Positions 16,017 to 23,966 of a DNA stretch of 64,000 nt are shown here, one piece after another. The translations under genes and the position numbers were made by a program. The first letter of the stretch is position 1. The number at the start of each line of letters is the position of its first letter. Location of the stretch: contig NZ_JACSGR010000001.1 of the NCBI RefSeq assembly GCF_016025525.2, positions 186,001-250,000 of the forward strand, written 5' to 3'. Source of the stretch: Eikenella glucosivorans (GTDB taxonomy: Bacteria; Pseudomonadota; Gammaproteobacteria; Burkholderiales; Neisseriaceae). The notes under the pieces were generated by a model. It did no database searches and was not told the DNA's origin. It saw only the letters and a program-made list of their open reading frames with translations.

Positions 16017-17384
16017 ATGTCTGCCCTGCTCGCCCTCTCCCCGCTCGACGGCCGCTATGCCGCCGCCGTGGAAGCCCTGCGCCCGATTTTTTCCGAATAC
16101 GGCCTCATCCGCGCCCGCGTGCGCGTGGAGCTCGAATGGCTCAAAGCCCTGGCCGCCGCGCCCGAGATTGGCGAAGTGCCGCCTTTTTCCGCCGCCACGC
16201 TGGCCGAAATCGATGCCGTGATCGCCGGCTTCTCGCCCGAGCACGCCGCCGAAGTGAAAGCCATCGAAGCCACCACCAACCACGACGTGAAAGCCGTGGA
16301 ATACTGGCTCAAGCAGCGCTTCGAGGGGCTACCTGAAATCCAAAAAGCAAACGAATTCATCCACTTCGCCTGCACCAGTGAAGACATCAACAATCTCTCC
16401 CACGCCCTGATGCTGCGCGAAGCCCGCGACACCGTGTTGCTGCCCAAGCTGGCCGAAATCACTGCCAAACTGCGGCAGATGGCGCACGACTTGGCCGCCG
16501 TGCCCATGATGAGCCGCACCCACGGCCAGCCCGCCACCCCCAGCACCCTGGGCAAAGAAATCGCCAACGTGCTCGCCCGCCTGCAGCGCCAAACCGCCCA
16601 GCTGGAAAAACAGGAATTTTTGGGCAAAATCAACGGCGCCGTGGGCAACTACAACGCCCACCTCGCCGCCTATCCCGATATGGATTGGGAAGCCCACTGC
16701 CGCCGCTTTGTGGAGCAGTCCCTCGGCCTCAGCTTCAACCCCTACACCATCCAAATCGAGCCACACGACTACATGGCCGAATTCTTCCAAACCCTCGGCC
16801 GCATCAACACCATCCTCATCGACTTCAACCGCGACGTGTGGGGCTACATCTCCCTGGGCTACTTCAAACAAAAAGTGAAAGCCGGCGAAGTGGGCTCCTC
16901 CACCATGCCGCACAAGGTGAACCCTATCGACTTCGAAAACTCCGAAGGCAACCTCGGCACCGCCAACGCCCTGCTCGGCTTCATGGCCGAAAAACTGCCC
17001 GTATCCCGCTGGCAGCGCGACCTCACCGACAGCACCGTATTGCGCAACATGGGCGTGGGCGCCGGCTACACCCTGCTTGGCTGGGCCGCCCACCTGCGCG
17101 GCCTGAACAAACTCGAAGCCAACCCCGAAGCCATGCAGGCCGACCTCAACGCCACCTGGGAGCTTTTGGCCGAGCCCATCCAAACCGTGATGCGCCGCTA
17201 TGCCGTGCCGCAGGCCTACGAACAGCTCAAAGCCCTCACCCGCGGCAAACACGGCATCACCCCCGAATCCCTGCAAAGCTTCATCCAAGGCCTCGCCATC
17301 CCCGCAGAAGCCAAAGCCCAACTGCTCGCCCTCACCCCCGCGCGCTACACCGGCAAAGCAGAAGAGCTGGCCAAACGGATTTGA
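16017..17384 (+). CDS. purB: Adenylosuccinate lyase
   Basis: The protein has 455 residues, the normal length. It cleaves SAICAR to AICAR and adenylosuccinate to AMP with release of fumarate. Family markers are SPLDGRYAAAVEALRPIFSEYGL at the start, the tetramer and active-site segments TNHDVKAVEYWL, TSEDINNLSHALML and MSRTHGQPATPSTLGKE, and the fumarase-superfamily signature GSSTMPHKVNPIDFENSEGN (catalytic Ser loop). An eikDUS is read in frame as EGLPEIQK near residue 105. The gene is a single unit, with an eikDUS inverted pair as terminator. Confidence 0.97.
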   Translation: MSALLALSPLDGRYAAAVEALRPIFSEYGLIRARVRVELEWLKALAAAPEIGEVPPFSAATLAEIDAVIAGFSPEHAAEVKAIEATTNHDVKAVEYWLKQRFEGLPEIQKANEFIHFACTSEDINNLSHALMLREARDTVLLPKLAEITAKLRQMAHDLAAVPMMSRTHGQPATPSTLGKEIANVLARLQRQTAQLEKQEFLGKINGAVGNYNAHLAAYPDMDWEAHCRRFVEQSLGLSFNPYTIQIEPHDYMAEFFQTLGRINTILIDFNRDVWGYISLGYFKQKVKAGEVGSSTMPHKVNPIDFENSEGNLGTANALLGFMAEKLPVSRWQRDLTDSTVLRNMGVGAGYTLLGWAAHLRGLNKLEANPEAMQADLNATWELLAEPIQTVMRRYAVPQAYEQLKALTRGKHGITPESLQSFIQGLAIPAEAKAQLLALTPARYTGKAEELAKRI

Positions 17385-17401
17385 TAACCCGCCAATAACA
17401 C

Positions 17402-17442
17402 AGGCTACCTGAAAAACGGACAAACCATTTTTCAGGTAGCCT
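17402..17442. terminator. eikDUS inverted-pair terminator
   Basis: AGGCTACCTGAAAAA and its inverse enclose a 13-base loop and are followed by TTTTG. It separates purB from the convergent LRR-type gene. Confidence 0.75.
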
Positions 17443-17452
17443 TTTGCTTAAT

Positions 17453-18178
17453 TCAGACGGAGGCCATCATGTTGGCAAACACAGCTTCGGCTTTGGCAAC
17501 ATGCTTGGCATCGCAGCGACGGCACAGAAACCTACCCCGCCGCCCGATAACCATATACAGCGCCAGCCCGCAGCGTTGGCAGTGGAGTGAACTTTCCCAC
17601 AAGGCGGCGATGGGGGTGTCCAGTTGCGAGTTCAGGTGCTTAGCCAGATAGGCAAACTGCTGTTTTTCAAATTGGTTGGAGAGGTGCAGGCGATGCAGGC
17701 CGCGGCATTGCGCCAGTATGGTGATGTCGTCATCGGCCAGTTTAGCGTTGGCTAGGGAGAAGTCGGTTAAGTTGGGCAATTCGGCCACAGGGGCGATGCT
17801 GTCGAGCCGCAGCGGCGGGGTGCAACTGCCGTGGTTGCCGGATAGATGCAGCGTGGTGAGCGAGCTCATGCTGCCGATGCCATCCAGATTTCGCAGCTTG
17901 GGGAAGTTGATAATTTCCAGCGTTTGTAAATCATTAAGCTGAAACAGGGGCGATAAATCGGTAATTTTCCCCGCCCAGTCGAGCGAGAGGTGGCGCAATG
18001 AATGCAGCGGGGAAAAATCGGGCAGCTCGGGCGCGGTGATGTGATAGAGGCGCAGATGCCGCACCTGCGTGGCACGCAACACGGTAGGCCAATCTTTGGC
18101 AGCGATGTTGCGGATGTCGAGCTCGGTAGCGGTAAGAAGCTCGGTTTCGTTGATGGGGGATTGGTTGAGCAGCAGCAT
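17453..18178 (-). CDS. Leucine-rich-repeat-like protein with C-terminal zinc ribbon
   Basis: The product has 241 residues. From about residue 20 to 165 it has repeating LxxLxxL units (LRHLSLDWAGKITDLSPL, LQTLEIINFPKLRNLDGI, LTTLHLSGNHG), like a short leucine-rich repeat horseshoe. A C-terminal zinc-ribbon-like module follows: CQRCGLALYMVIGRRGRFLCRRC, with two CxxC pairs 17 residues apart. I know of no named family with this combination. No signal peptide or membrane segment is seen, so it is probably cytoplasmic. LRR parts usually bind proteins and the ribbon may add protein or nucleic-acid binding; the role is open. Confidence 0.7.
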   Translation of the reverse strand: MLLLNQSPINETELLTATELDIRNIAAKDWPTVLRATQVRHLRLYHITAPELPDFSPLHSLRHLSLDWAGKITDLSPLFQLNDLQTLEIINFPKLRNLDGIGSMSSLTTLHLSGNHGSCTPPLRLDSIAPVAELPNLTDFSLANAKLADDDITILAQCRGLHRLHLSNQFEKQQFAYLAKHLNSQLDTPIAALWESSLHCQRCGLALYMVIGRRGRFLCRRCDAKHVAKAEAVFANMMASV

Positions 18179-18340
18179 GGTTTCTCAAAAGAGGAAGGTG
18201 GGCGGTTTTGGTGTTTTGGGCTGGGCAAAATATTTTTCAGGTAGCCTGTCGCCATTATCGGCGAGATGGGGAAACGCCCTCAAGTCCGCCGCTTCAAGCT
18301 GCGTTACAATGCCGCTCCCCATCCGTATTTCCCGCCCGCC

Positions 18341-19162
18341 ATGCCCTTCACCCTTGCCCATCCCGTTGCCGTGCTGCCCTTTGCCCGCTGCCGCCGCTGC
18401 CATTTCCCCGCGCTGGTAATCGGCAGCCTGTCGCCGGATTTCGTGTATTTCCTGCACGGGCGCGCGGTGGCGGGCGGGCATGGGTTGGCCGATATGCTGT
18501 GGCCGAACTTGGCGCTGTGCCTCGCCTTCTATTGGCTTTACCTCGCCCTGTGGCGCAGCACCCTGCGCGATTTTCTGCCGAATTGCCTGAACGCCGAAAT
18601 GAGGCTACCTGAAAACGAGCAGAGCGAGTTTCGCCAAAACGAACGAAGTGAGTTTCTGCGCAGCAAAAACGAGCACAGCAAGTTTCGCCTAAACGGGCAG
18701 GACGGCCGGCGCTTCGGTTTCAAGCCAACAGGCGCGCGCGCCGTTGCATTCGTGCTCAGTGCGCTGTTTGGCATGGCCACGCATCTGCTGCTCGATGCGT
18801 TTACGCACCCCGCCGGCTGGTTTGTGCAGCACTTGGCGCCGCTGCGTCAGCCGATGTGTTCCCTGCCGCTGTTCAAATGGCTGCAATACGGCGGCGGCCT
18901 GTTCGGCGTGGCGGCCTGCCTGCTGTTTGTGTGCTGTGCCGCGCGCCGGCGGCCATGTGTGCCTGCTAAAAGCGCGGCGCAGAAAGGCGGCTTTTGGGCG
19001 GCCTGCGCGGGGCTGTCGCTGCTCGGTTTCGCTGCGTGGCAGGCGGTCGCGCCGGTGCCGCTGACGCATGCGGCCACTCAGGTGATCCGTCTGATTGATT
19101 GCGCGGTGTTGGCTTTTTCAGCGTTGTGCCTGCTGCGCTTGGGGGTGGGGAAGGCTACCTGA
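18341..19162 (+). CDS. DUF4184-type membrane protein with DUS-derived insertion
   Basis: The protein has 273 residues. The start MPFTLAHPVAVLPFARCRR and PALVIGSLSPDFVYFL are typical of DUF4184 integral membrane proteins, and FGMATHLLLDAFTHPAGWFVQ is the second conserved block; the His and Asp residues suggest a metal-dependent, perhaps hydrolytic site. Five or six membrane segments are visible. Between the two blocks lies a hydrophilic stretch of about 31 residues (from MRLPENEQSEF) coded by a DUS cassette at 18602-18694 read in frame. The stop codon is also supplied by a DUS (K-A-T-stop). The ATG at 18341 matches the family start. Confidence 0.8.
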   Translation: MPFTLAHPVAVLPFARCRRCHFPALVIGSLSPDFVYFLHGRAVAGGHGLADMLWPNLALCLAFYWLYLALWRSTLRDFLPNCLNAEMRLPENEQSEFRQNERSEFLRSKNEHSKFRLNGQDGRRFGFKPTGARAVAFVLSALFGMATHLLLDAFTHPAGWFVQHLAPLRQPMCSLPLFKWLQYGGGLFGVAACLLFVCCAARRRPCVPAKSAAQKGGFWAACAGLSLLGFAAWQAVAPVPLTHAATQVIRLIDCAVLAFSALCLLRLGVGKAT

Positions 19163-19208
19163 AAATGCAGCGCAGCAACGTTGCTGCGCTGCATTTTCAG
19201 GTAGCCTT
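19151..19208. terminator. 58-base perfect palindrome containing two eikDUS
   Basis: AAGGCTACCTGAAAATGCAG and its exact inverse meet at a central AACGTT. It holds the stop codon of the DUF4184-type gene and acts as a two-way terminator with the convergent gene at 19217. Confidence 0.8.
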
Positions 19209-19216
19209 TTGCCGCA

Positions 19217-19639
19217 TTAGCCGTGGTTTTCGCCGAAGCCGATGTGGGGCAGGAATGAGATGAAGCGGCGGTAGTCTGCTTCTTGGGCAAACAGCCATTC
19301 GCAATAGCCGAAGTCGTAGCCGGTTTTGGCCAGCCAGCGGGCGCGCCAGCGGCCTTGGTGGCTGTGCGGCAGGGGCTCGGGGCAGGCGGGGTAGTCGGAA
19401 GCGCGCTGGGCGCATTCGCCGAAACATTCGCCGAAGTGCTGCCAGCACCAGCGTTCGGCAAAATCGAGCTGCGGGTAGAACAGTGTGAGCACCAGGCTGT
19501 GGGGCAGGCGTTGGCGCCATTGTTCGCGCTCGGCTTGGGCGGCTGGCCATTGCGCGGGCGGCAGGCATTCGCGCAGGTAGTCGGCAAATTCAACTCGGGT
19601 AACGGGGGTTTGCTGCTCGAAATCGGCAATGCTGCTCAT
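19217..19639 (-). CDS. Conserved protein of unknown function
   Basis: The product has 140 residues. It begins MSSIADFEQQTPVTRVEFAD and has FAERWCWQHFGECFGECAQ, a centrally placed Cys/Trp-rich segment, then RWRARWLAKTGYDFGYCEWLFAQEADYRRFISFLP. No signal peptide or membrane segment. I do not recognise the family; the aromatic-rich composition and the clean start (ATG 19639) support a real gene. An upstream frame extension across a DUS cassette is rejected. Confidence 0.65.
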   Translation of the reverse strand: MSSIADFEQQTPVTRVEFADYLRECLPPAQWPAAQAEREQWRQRLPHSLVLTLFYPQLDFAERWCWQHFGECFGECAQRASDYPACPEPLPHSHQGRWRARWLAKTGYDFGYCEWLFAQEADYRRFISFLPHIGFGENHG

Positions 19640-19743
19640 GGCTTGGGTAAGGATGATTGGCTGGGCGGAAATCTGGTTGCCTGGGGAAACTTTGCGCCGG
19701 CTTTGCAGAAGCCCTGCCTTGCTTCGCAAGACATCGGCCCACT

Positions 19744-19849
19744 GCGTTGAAGCTCACGTTTTAGCTTCGCAGAAACTCACTTCGTTCGTTTTGGCGAAAC
19801 TCGCTCTGCTCGTTTTAGCTGCGCTGAAGCTGGCGCTTTCAGGTAGCCT
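19744..19849. repeat. DUS cassette, best-preserved copy
   Basis: This element runs from GCGTTGAAGCTCACG through TTTTAGCTTCGCAGAAACTC, ACTTCGTTCGTTTTGGCG and CTCTGCTCGTTTTAGCTGCG to a reversed eikDUS. It consists of short TTCG/CGAA-centred dyads. Partial copies occur at 3497, 15850, 18602, 57486 and 62910. Confidence 0.65.
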
Positions 19850-19852
19850 GGT

Positions 19853-20512
19853 TCAGCGGGAATGGGCGGCCGGGGCGCTTAGTGTTTTGTGGGCGGTGGC
19901 TTTGGTTTCACTCGGTGGGTTGGTTTCGGCGGCGGGCTTGGCTTCAGCCGGGGTTTTTTCGCAGCCCATCTGCTGCACCATGTCTTCAAACTGGCGGCTC
20001 ACCACTTCGCAGCCTTCGGCGTCGAGCTGGGAGAGGTCGCCGCGGGTGGCTTCGAGCGATTGTAGCAGGGCGCCGGCCTGGCCTTCGGGGGCGTGGCGGA
20101 AGCAGGCGCGGGCGCGTTGGAAATAGGCTTCGCAGGCGGGGTTCATGTTTTGCGCGGTGGCGGGGGGCAGGGCGTTTTCGGGCTCGGGGTTGGCTTCGGC
20201 GGCGGTGAGCGGGTCGTCAACGGCGTTGTCGTCGGCCACTTCGGGGGTGATCAGGTCGATGGGGGCGGACACCACGGCCACGCCGCCTTCTGCCTGCGCG
20301 GCGGGAGCGGAGGTGGAGGCTGGCGGGGCGCCGCTTGGGGCGGCGGCATGATGCTTGCCGCTGCCGGCTAACAGGCCGACGGCGAGCAGGAGGATGCCTG
20401 CAACAATGGCGGCAGCGGCCAGCAGCTGCGGTTTCTGTTTGAGCAGGCGCAGTTTTTGCAGCTTTTCTGCGGCCTGTTGGCGGTATTTTTTCCAGTCGGG
20501 TTTGCCTTGCAT
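19853..20512 (-). CDS. Single-pass membrane protein with proline/alanine-rich linker
   Basis: The protein has 219 residues. A basic N-terminus (MQGKPDWKKYRQQAAEKLQKLR) precedes one membrane segment (residues about 31-50, LLAAAAIVAGILLLAVGLLAG). A Pro/Ala/Ser linker (50-110) leads to a small domain with MNPACEAYFQRARACFRHAPEG and DAEGCEVVSRQFEDMVQQMGCE. This domain has four Cys spaced like a helical disulfide hairpin (CxxxxxxxxxC twice). A second Ala/Pro/Lys tail ends it. The C-terminal domain should be periplasmic. Family unknown; the start is set at ATG 20512. Confidence 0.65.
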   Translation of the reverse strand: MQGKPDWKKYRQQAAEKLQKLRLLKQKPQLLAAAAIVAGILLLAVGLLAGSGKHHAAAPSGAPPASTSAPAAQAEGGVAVVSAPIDLITPEVADDNAVDDPLTAAEANPEPENALPPATAQNMNPACEAYFQRARACFRHAPEGQAGALLQSLEATRGDLSQLDAEGCEVVSRQFEDMVQQMGCEKTPAEAKPAAETNPPSETKATAHKTLSAPAAHSR

Positions 20513-20704
20513 GGGGTGGGTGTCGGTTTCCTGCCGATGTTGGAGTGAAAACGCCGCACATCTTACACGCAAGCGGGTTTGGCTGAAAGGCTGGGCGGGC
20601 GGGAACGGGATTTCAGGTAGCCTGAAGCGGCGTAGCTGTTTGCCAAACAGAAGAGTTATGGTATAACACGCCATCTTGTTTACAATCTGCCAAAGGAGGT
20701 TCCT

Positions 20705-21514
20705 ATGTTTCGCCGATTATTGCCTGCCCTGCTGCTGGCGGGCCTGCCGTTTGCCGCGCACGGCCACGAGGTGTGGGTGAACGCGGCGCACACGCACGGT
20801 GGCGAGGTGTTGAAAGCCGAGCTGGGCTATGGGCATTATCCGGAAGTGGAGCCGATTGCCGCCGACCGGCTGTCGCTGTTTCCTTCGCCGCTGCAATTGC
20901 TTACGCCGCAGGGCAAGGTAAACCTGGTGCGGCGCGGGCAGCACAATTACCAGTTTGAAACGCCGCGCGCGGTGGCCGACGGCAGCTATCTGCTCCTGGC
21001 GCAATACCGCCCGACTTTCTGGTCGCGCAACGCCGAGGGCTGGCAGCGGCAGAATCTCGCGCAGATGAAGGATGCGGCCTATTGCGAGCAAACCAGTATG
21101 TTCGGCAAGGCGGTGGTGAACGTGGGGCACGAGAGCGCGGGCAAGGGGCTGATCAGCCGGCCGGTGGGCGATTTGCTGGAGATTGTGCCGCTGGAAAACC
21201 CGGCCAACGTGCGCGTGGGCGAGGCCTTGCCGGTGCGGGTGCTGTTCCGCGGCGAGCCGCTGCCGGATGCCACGGTGGTGGCCACCTTCGACGGCTTCAG
21301 CCACCGCGACCCGGCCGATAAATCGCATCGCCTCGAGCCGCAGGCTTTCTCCGACACCACCCGCGCCGACGGCACGGTGGGCATCATCCCGCTGCGGCAG
21401 GGCAGCTGGAAGGTGCGCGTGGTGCACAAAACCGATTTCCCGGATCAGGCCGTGTGCCAGAAGCTGGCGGCCTATGCCACGCTGACGTTTGAAATCGGCA
21501 GCAGCCACCATTGA
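20705..21514 (+). CDS. DUF4198-family periplasmic protein
   Basis: The product has 269 residues with a signal peptide (MFRRLLPALLLAGLPFAAHG, then HEVWVN). The mature start HEVWVNAAHTHGG is the conserved DUF4198 histidine region, which follows signal cleavage and could bind metal. The rest is beta-rich (LLTPQGKVNLVRRGQHNYQFE; GEALPVRVLFRGEPLPDATVVATFDGF, an Ig-like CNA-B-type domain). Family members are often found with nickel or cobalt uptake genes, but none is visible here. AAAGGAGGT, a near-perfect ribosome binding site, lies 5 bases before the ATG, so it may be strongly expressed. Confidence 0.82.
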   Translation: MFRRLLPALLLAGLPFAAHGHEVWVNAAHTHGGEVLKAELGYGHYPEVEPIAADRLSLFPSPLQLLTPQGKVNLVRRGQHNYQFETPRAVADGSYLLLAQYRPTFWSRNAEGWQRQNLAQMKDAAYCEQTSMFGKAVVNVGHESAGKGLISRPVGDLLEIVPLENPANVRVGEALPVRVLFRGEPLPDATVVATFDGFSHRDPADKSHRLEPQAFSDTTRADGTVGIIPLRQGSWKVRVVHKTDFPDQAVCQKLAAYATLTFEIGSSHH

Positions 21515-21649
21515 GTTTCAGGCGGCCTTTTTGCCTTTTGGGCAAATGTAAAACAGGGTGGGCAAAGAATAGCCCGCCCTGTTTTTGTTTTTCAGGTAGC
21601 CCCAGCCTGCCGCCTGAAGGCTACCTGAAAACGAAACCGCAGCCCGCCG

Positions 21650-22816
21650 CTAGCCCGCCTTACCGTCCACCCTCGGCGCGGCCAGCCACGGCAGGTAGCG
21701 CCAGGCGTAGAGCAGCAGCGAGGCGGCAAACAGCAGGCCAGAGAGCCACAGCCCCGGGCGGTAGGCCGCCGGATGCAGATACATCAGCACCGCCGTTGCC
21801 GCACGCGCCGTCGCTGCCGCCACCATCAGCCAAAACGCCAGCGGCATGGCGGCCGGTGCGGGGTAGAGCGGGCGGCCGGTGTGGCCCAGCGCGGTGCGCA
21901 CCATCATGCCCACCGTCATCAGCCCGATGCCGCCCACCGCCACCAAGTGCACGCCCAGGCTCAGCCAGCGCGGCAGCCAGTAGCCCGTGCCCAGCACCGC
22001 CAAGCCCGCGCCGGTGAGCAGGAAGCCGGCAAACAGGATCCACAGCATCGGCTCCTTTGCCACTTCCGGCCGCCACCAGCGCACGGTTTGCACCATATAA
22101 AGCCCGCCCGAAGCGAGCGCAATCAGCGCCGCCAGCGGCAGGGCTACCTGAAAACCGTAGAGCAGCGCCATCGCCAGCGGCGCCAGTAGCGAAGCCGACA
22201 TCACATAAGGATGGCTGCCCACCTGCTCGCAGCCCAGCCGTTTGGCGGTGAAAAACGGGATCACGCGCATCCCCACCAGCCCGATAAAGCCCGCCACCAC
22301 CGAAAGCCCGGCAATCAGCCCGTCGTTTAGCGCGGAAAAATTCTGCCGCGCCAGCTGCCAGTGAAACAGCCCCTGCAGCAGGCCGAACACAAACAGCGCC
22401 GCCACCGCCGCATAGTTGCGCCGGTTGTGGCTGCGCACCACGGCCGCGCCCATATGCCATGCCGCAAGCCAATAAAATGCCACGCCCAGGATGCCGCCGA
22501 TAAGCGTGAGCGGTGCGGCAAACATGCACAGCCGCGCCGCCAGCCACAGCAGGGCGAGCAGCATCAGTGGCCGGCCCCAGGTGCGCGGCTGGCCGGTCCA
22601 GGTGGCCACGGCGGTAAGCAGGAAGGCCACCACGATGGCGCCGGTGTAGCCCCAAATCATTTCGTGCGCATGCCAGAATTGGGCAGGCAGCGCGGCTGTG
22701 CCCGGGTAGCCGAAGCTCCACAGCAGCACGGATACGGCGCCATACACGGCGGCCAGCGGATAGAGGGGGCGGAAGGCCATGCCCCAAATGGGGTGGTTGG
22801 GAGAGAGCAGGTTCAT
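21650..22816 (-). CDS. nnrS: NnrS-family heme-copper membrane protein
   Basis: The protein has 388 residues and about 12 membrane segments. NnrS markers are PIWGMAFRPLYPLAAVYG, FWHAHEMIWGYTGAIVVAFLLTAVATWTGQP (His residues), and PFFTAKRLGC and HLVAVGGIGLMTVGMMVRTALGHTGR in the C-terminal half. NnrS proteins contain heme and copper, and in denitrifiers protect against nitric oxide or nitrosative stress. No nitrite or nitric-oxide reductase genes are near. An eikDUS is read in frame (YGFQVALPLAAL). The upstream 287 bases hold only an eikDUS terminator for maf; I found no clear FNR or NsrR box. Confidence 0.9.
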   Translation of the reverse strand: MNLLSPNHPIWGMAFRPLYPLAAVYGAVSVLLWSFGYPGTAALPAQFWHAHEMIWGYTGAIVVAFLLTAVATWTGQPRTWGRPLMLLALLWLAARLCMFAAPLTLIGGILGVAFYWLAAWHMGAAVVRSHNRRNYAAVAALFVFGLLQGLFHWQLARQNFSALNDGLIAGLSVVAGFIGLVGMRVIPFFTAKRLGCEQVGSHPYVMSASLLAPLAMALLYGFQVALPLAALIALASGGLYMVQTVRWWRPEVAKEPMLWILFAGFLLTGAGLAVLGTGYWLPRWLSLGVHLVAVGGIGLMTVGMMVRTALGHTGRPLYPAPAAMPLAFWLMVAAATARAATAVLMYLHPAAYRPGLWLSGLLFAASLLLYAWRYLPWLAAPRVDGKAG

Positions 22817-22865
22817 GATGTGTCGGTGAAGAGTGATTAATATTAAAAGGGTTAAACGGGAAAGA

Positions 22866-22916
22866 GGCTACCTGAAAAAGTACAACGGCGGGCTGCTTGG
22901 TTTTTCAGGTAGCCTC
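22866..22916. terminator. eikDUS inverted-pair terminator
   Basis: AGGCTACCTGAAAAA and its inverse face each other over a 21-base loop between nnrS and maf. It may end the minus-strand maf transcript. Confidence 0.6.
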
Positions 22917-23103
22917 TTGCCGGCAAAAAATTTCTGAACAACCAAGTGCAGAATATTGAGTACGAACGGGCATAAAGCGCCAGGCGAATAAAGTGCAAAT
23001 AACGCAGGCTACCTGAAATTTAGAAAAAGATCACTCGCTGCAAACCTTGCAGGGAGGCTCATATTTTATTTCCGCACTGCCGGATGGAAGGCGCGCCATA
23101 TTT

Positions 23104-23712
23104 TCAGGTAGCCTTCCCAAACGGCGGCACCTCCGCGCCCAGCTGGCGCAGCAGCCGCACGGTTTCAAACACCGGCAGCCCCATCACGCCGCTGAAGCTG
23201 CCCGCCAAGTGTGTCACAAACACGCCGCCCACGCCCTGAATGCCGTAGGCGCCCGCCTTGTCCAGCGGCTCGCCGCTGTCGATATAGACCTGGATTTCCT
23301 GCGCGCCCAATGCTTTGAAACGCACATCGCTGCGCTGCACCGCCGCCAGCGTTTGCCCGCCGTGCGACGCGCACACCGCCGTCCACACCTGGTGCTCGCG
23401 CCCGGAGAGGCTTTCCAGCATGGCGCGGGCGTGCGCCGCATCGCGCGGTTTGCCCAGAATCCGCTCCTCCAGCGCCACTACCGTGTCCGCGCTCAACACC
23501 GGCCAGGCCGGCTCTTCGCCGCGTTGGCGCAAAATCTGCCGTGCCGCCGCGTTTTTCTGCCGTGCCATCCGCGCCACATAATCGGCCACCGCCTCGCCGG
23601 GCAGGGCGCTTTCGTCGATTTCGGCGGGCAGTGGCAGGGTGCGGAAGCCCAATGCGTTTAAAAGCTCGCGCCGGCGCGGGCTGGCCGAAGCCAGATACAG
23701 AGTCTGCGGCAT
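23104..23712 (-). CDS. maf: Maf/YhdE-type nucleoside triphosphate pyrophosphatase
   Basis: The product has 202 residues. It hydrolyses dTTP/UTP or modified nucleotides to the monophosphate. The markers are LYLASASPRRRELLNALGF (phosphate-binding start), the acidic metal site SADTVVALEERILGKPRDA and DKAGAYGIQGVGGVFV. The C-terminus (FGKAT) and the stop come from an eikDUS. It is a single-gene unit; the preceding gap to dnaJ is about 250 bases. Whether it is the YhdE (dTTP/UTP) or YceF subtype is not certain; the GIQGVGG segment leans to YhdE. Confidence 0.92.
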   Translation of the reverse strand: MPQTLYLASASPRRRELLNALGFRTLPLPAEIDESALPGEAVADYVARMARQKNAAARQILRQRGEEPAWPVLSADTVVALEERILGKPRDAAHARAMLESLSGREHQVWTAVCASHGGQTLAAVQRSDVRFKALGAQEIQVYIDSGEPLDKAGAYGIQGVGGVFVTHLAGSFSGVMGLPVFETVRLLRQLGAEVPPFGKAT

Positions 23713-23966
23713 ATTATTCCTCCAATCCTAATCAGGCTACCTGAAAATTTGTCCTCTTTAATCTACGAAAAAGGACAGCCGAGGGCAAGGTTTGCCTTTG
23801 GCGCGGCCAAGGCGGCGTTCCTGCGGCGCCAACCGTATGCCGCGCGATAGCCGGAAAGGCGGCATTGTCCGCTTTCCAGCGCCAAAATCAAGCACACGGC
23901 TTGTTTTTCCCGCAAGCGCCCTTATTTTGCGTGGCGAATTGTTTGTTTTTACCCGAAATGCCCACC

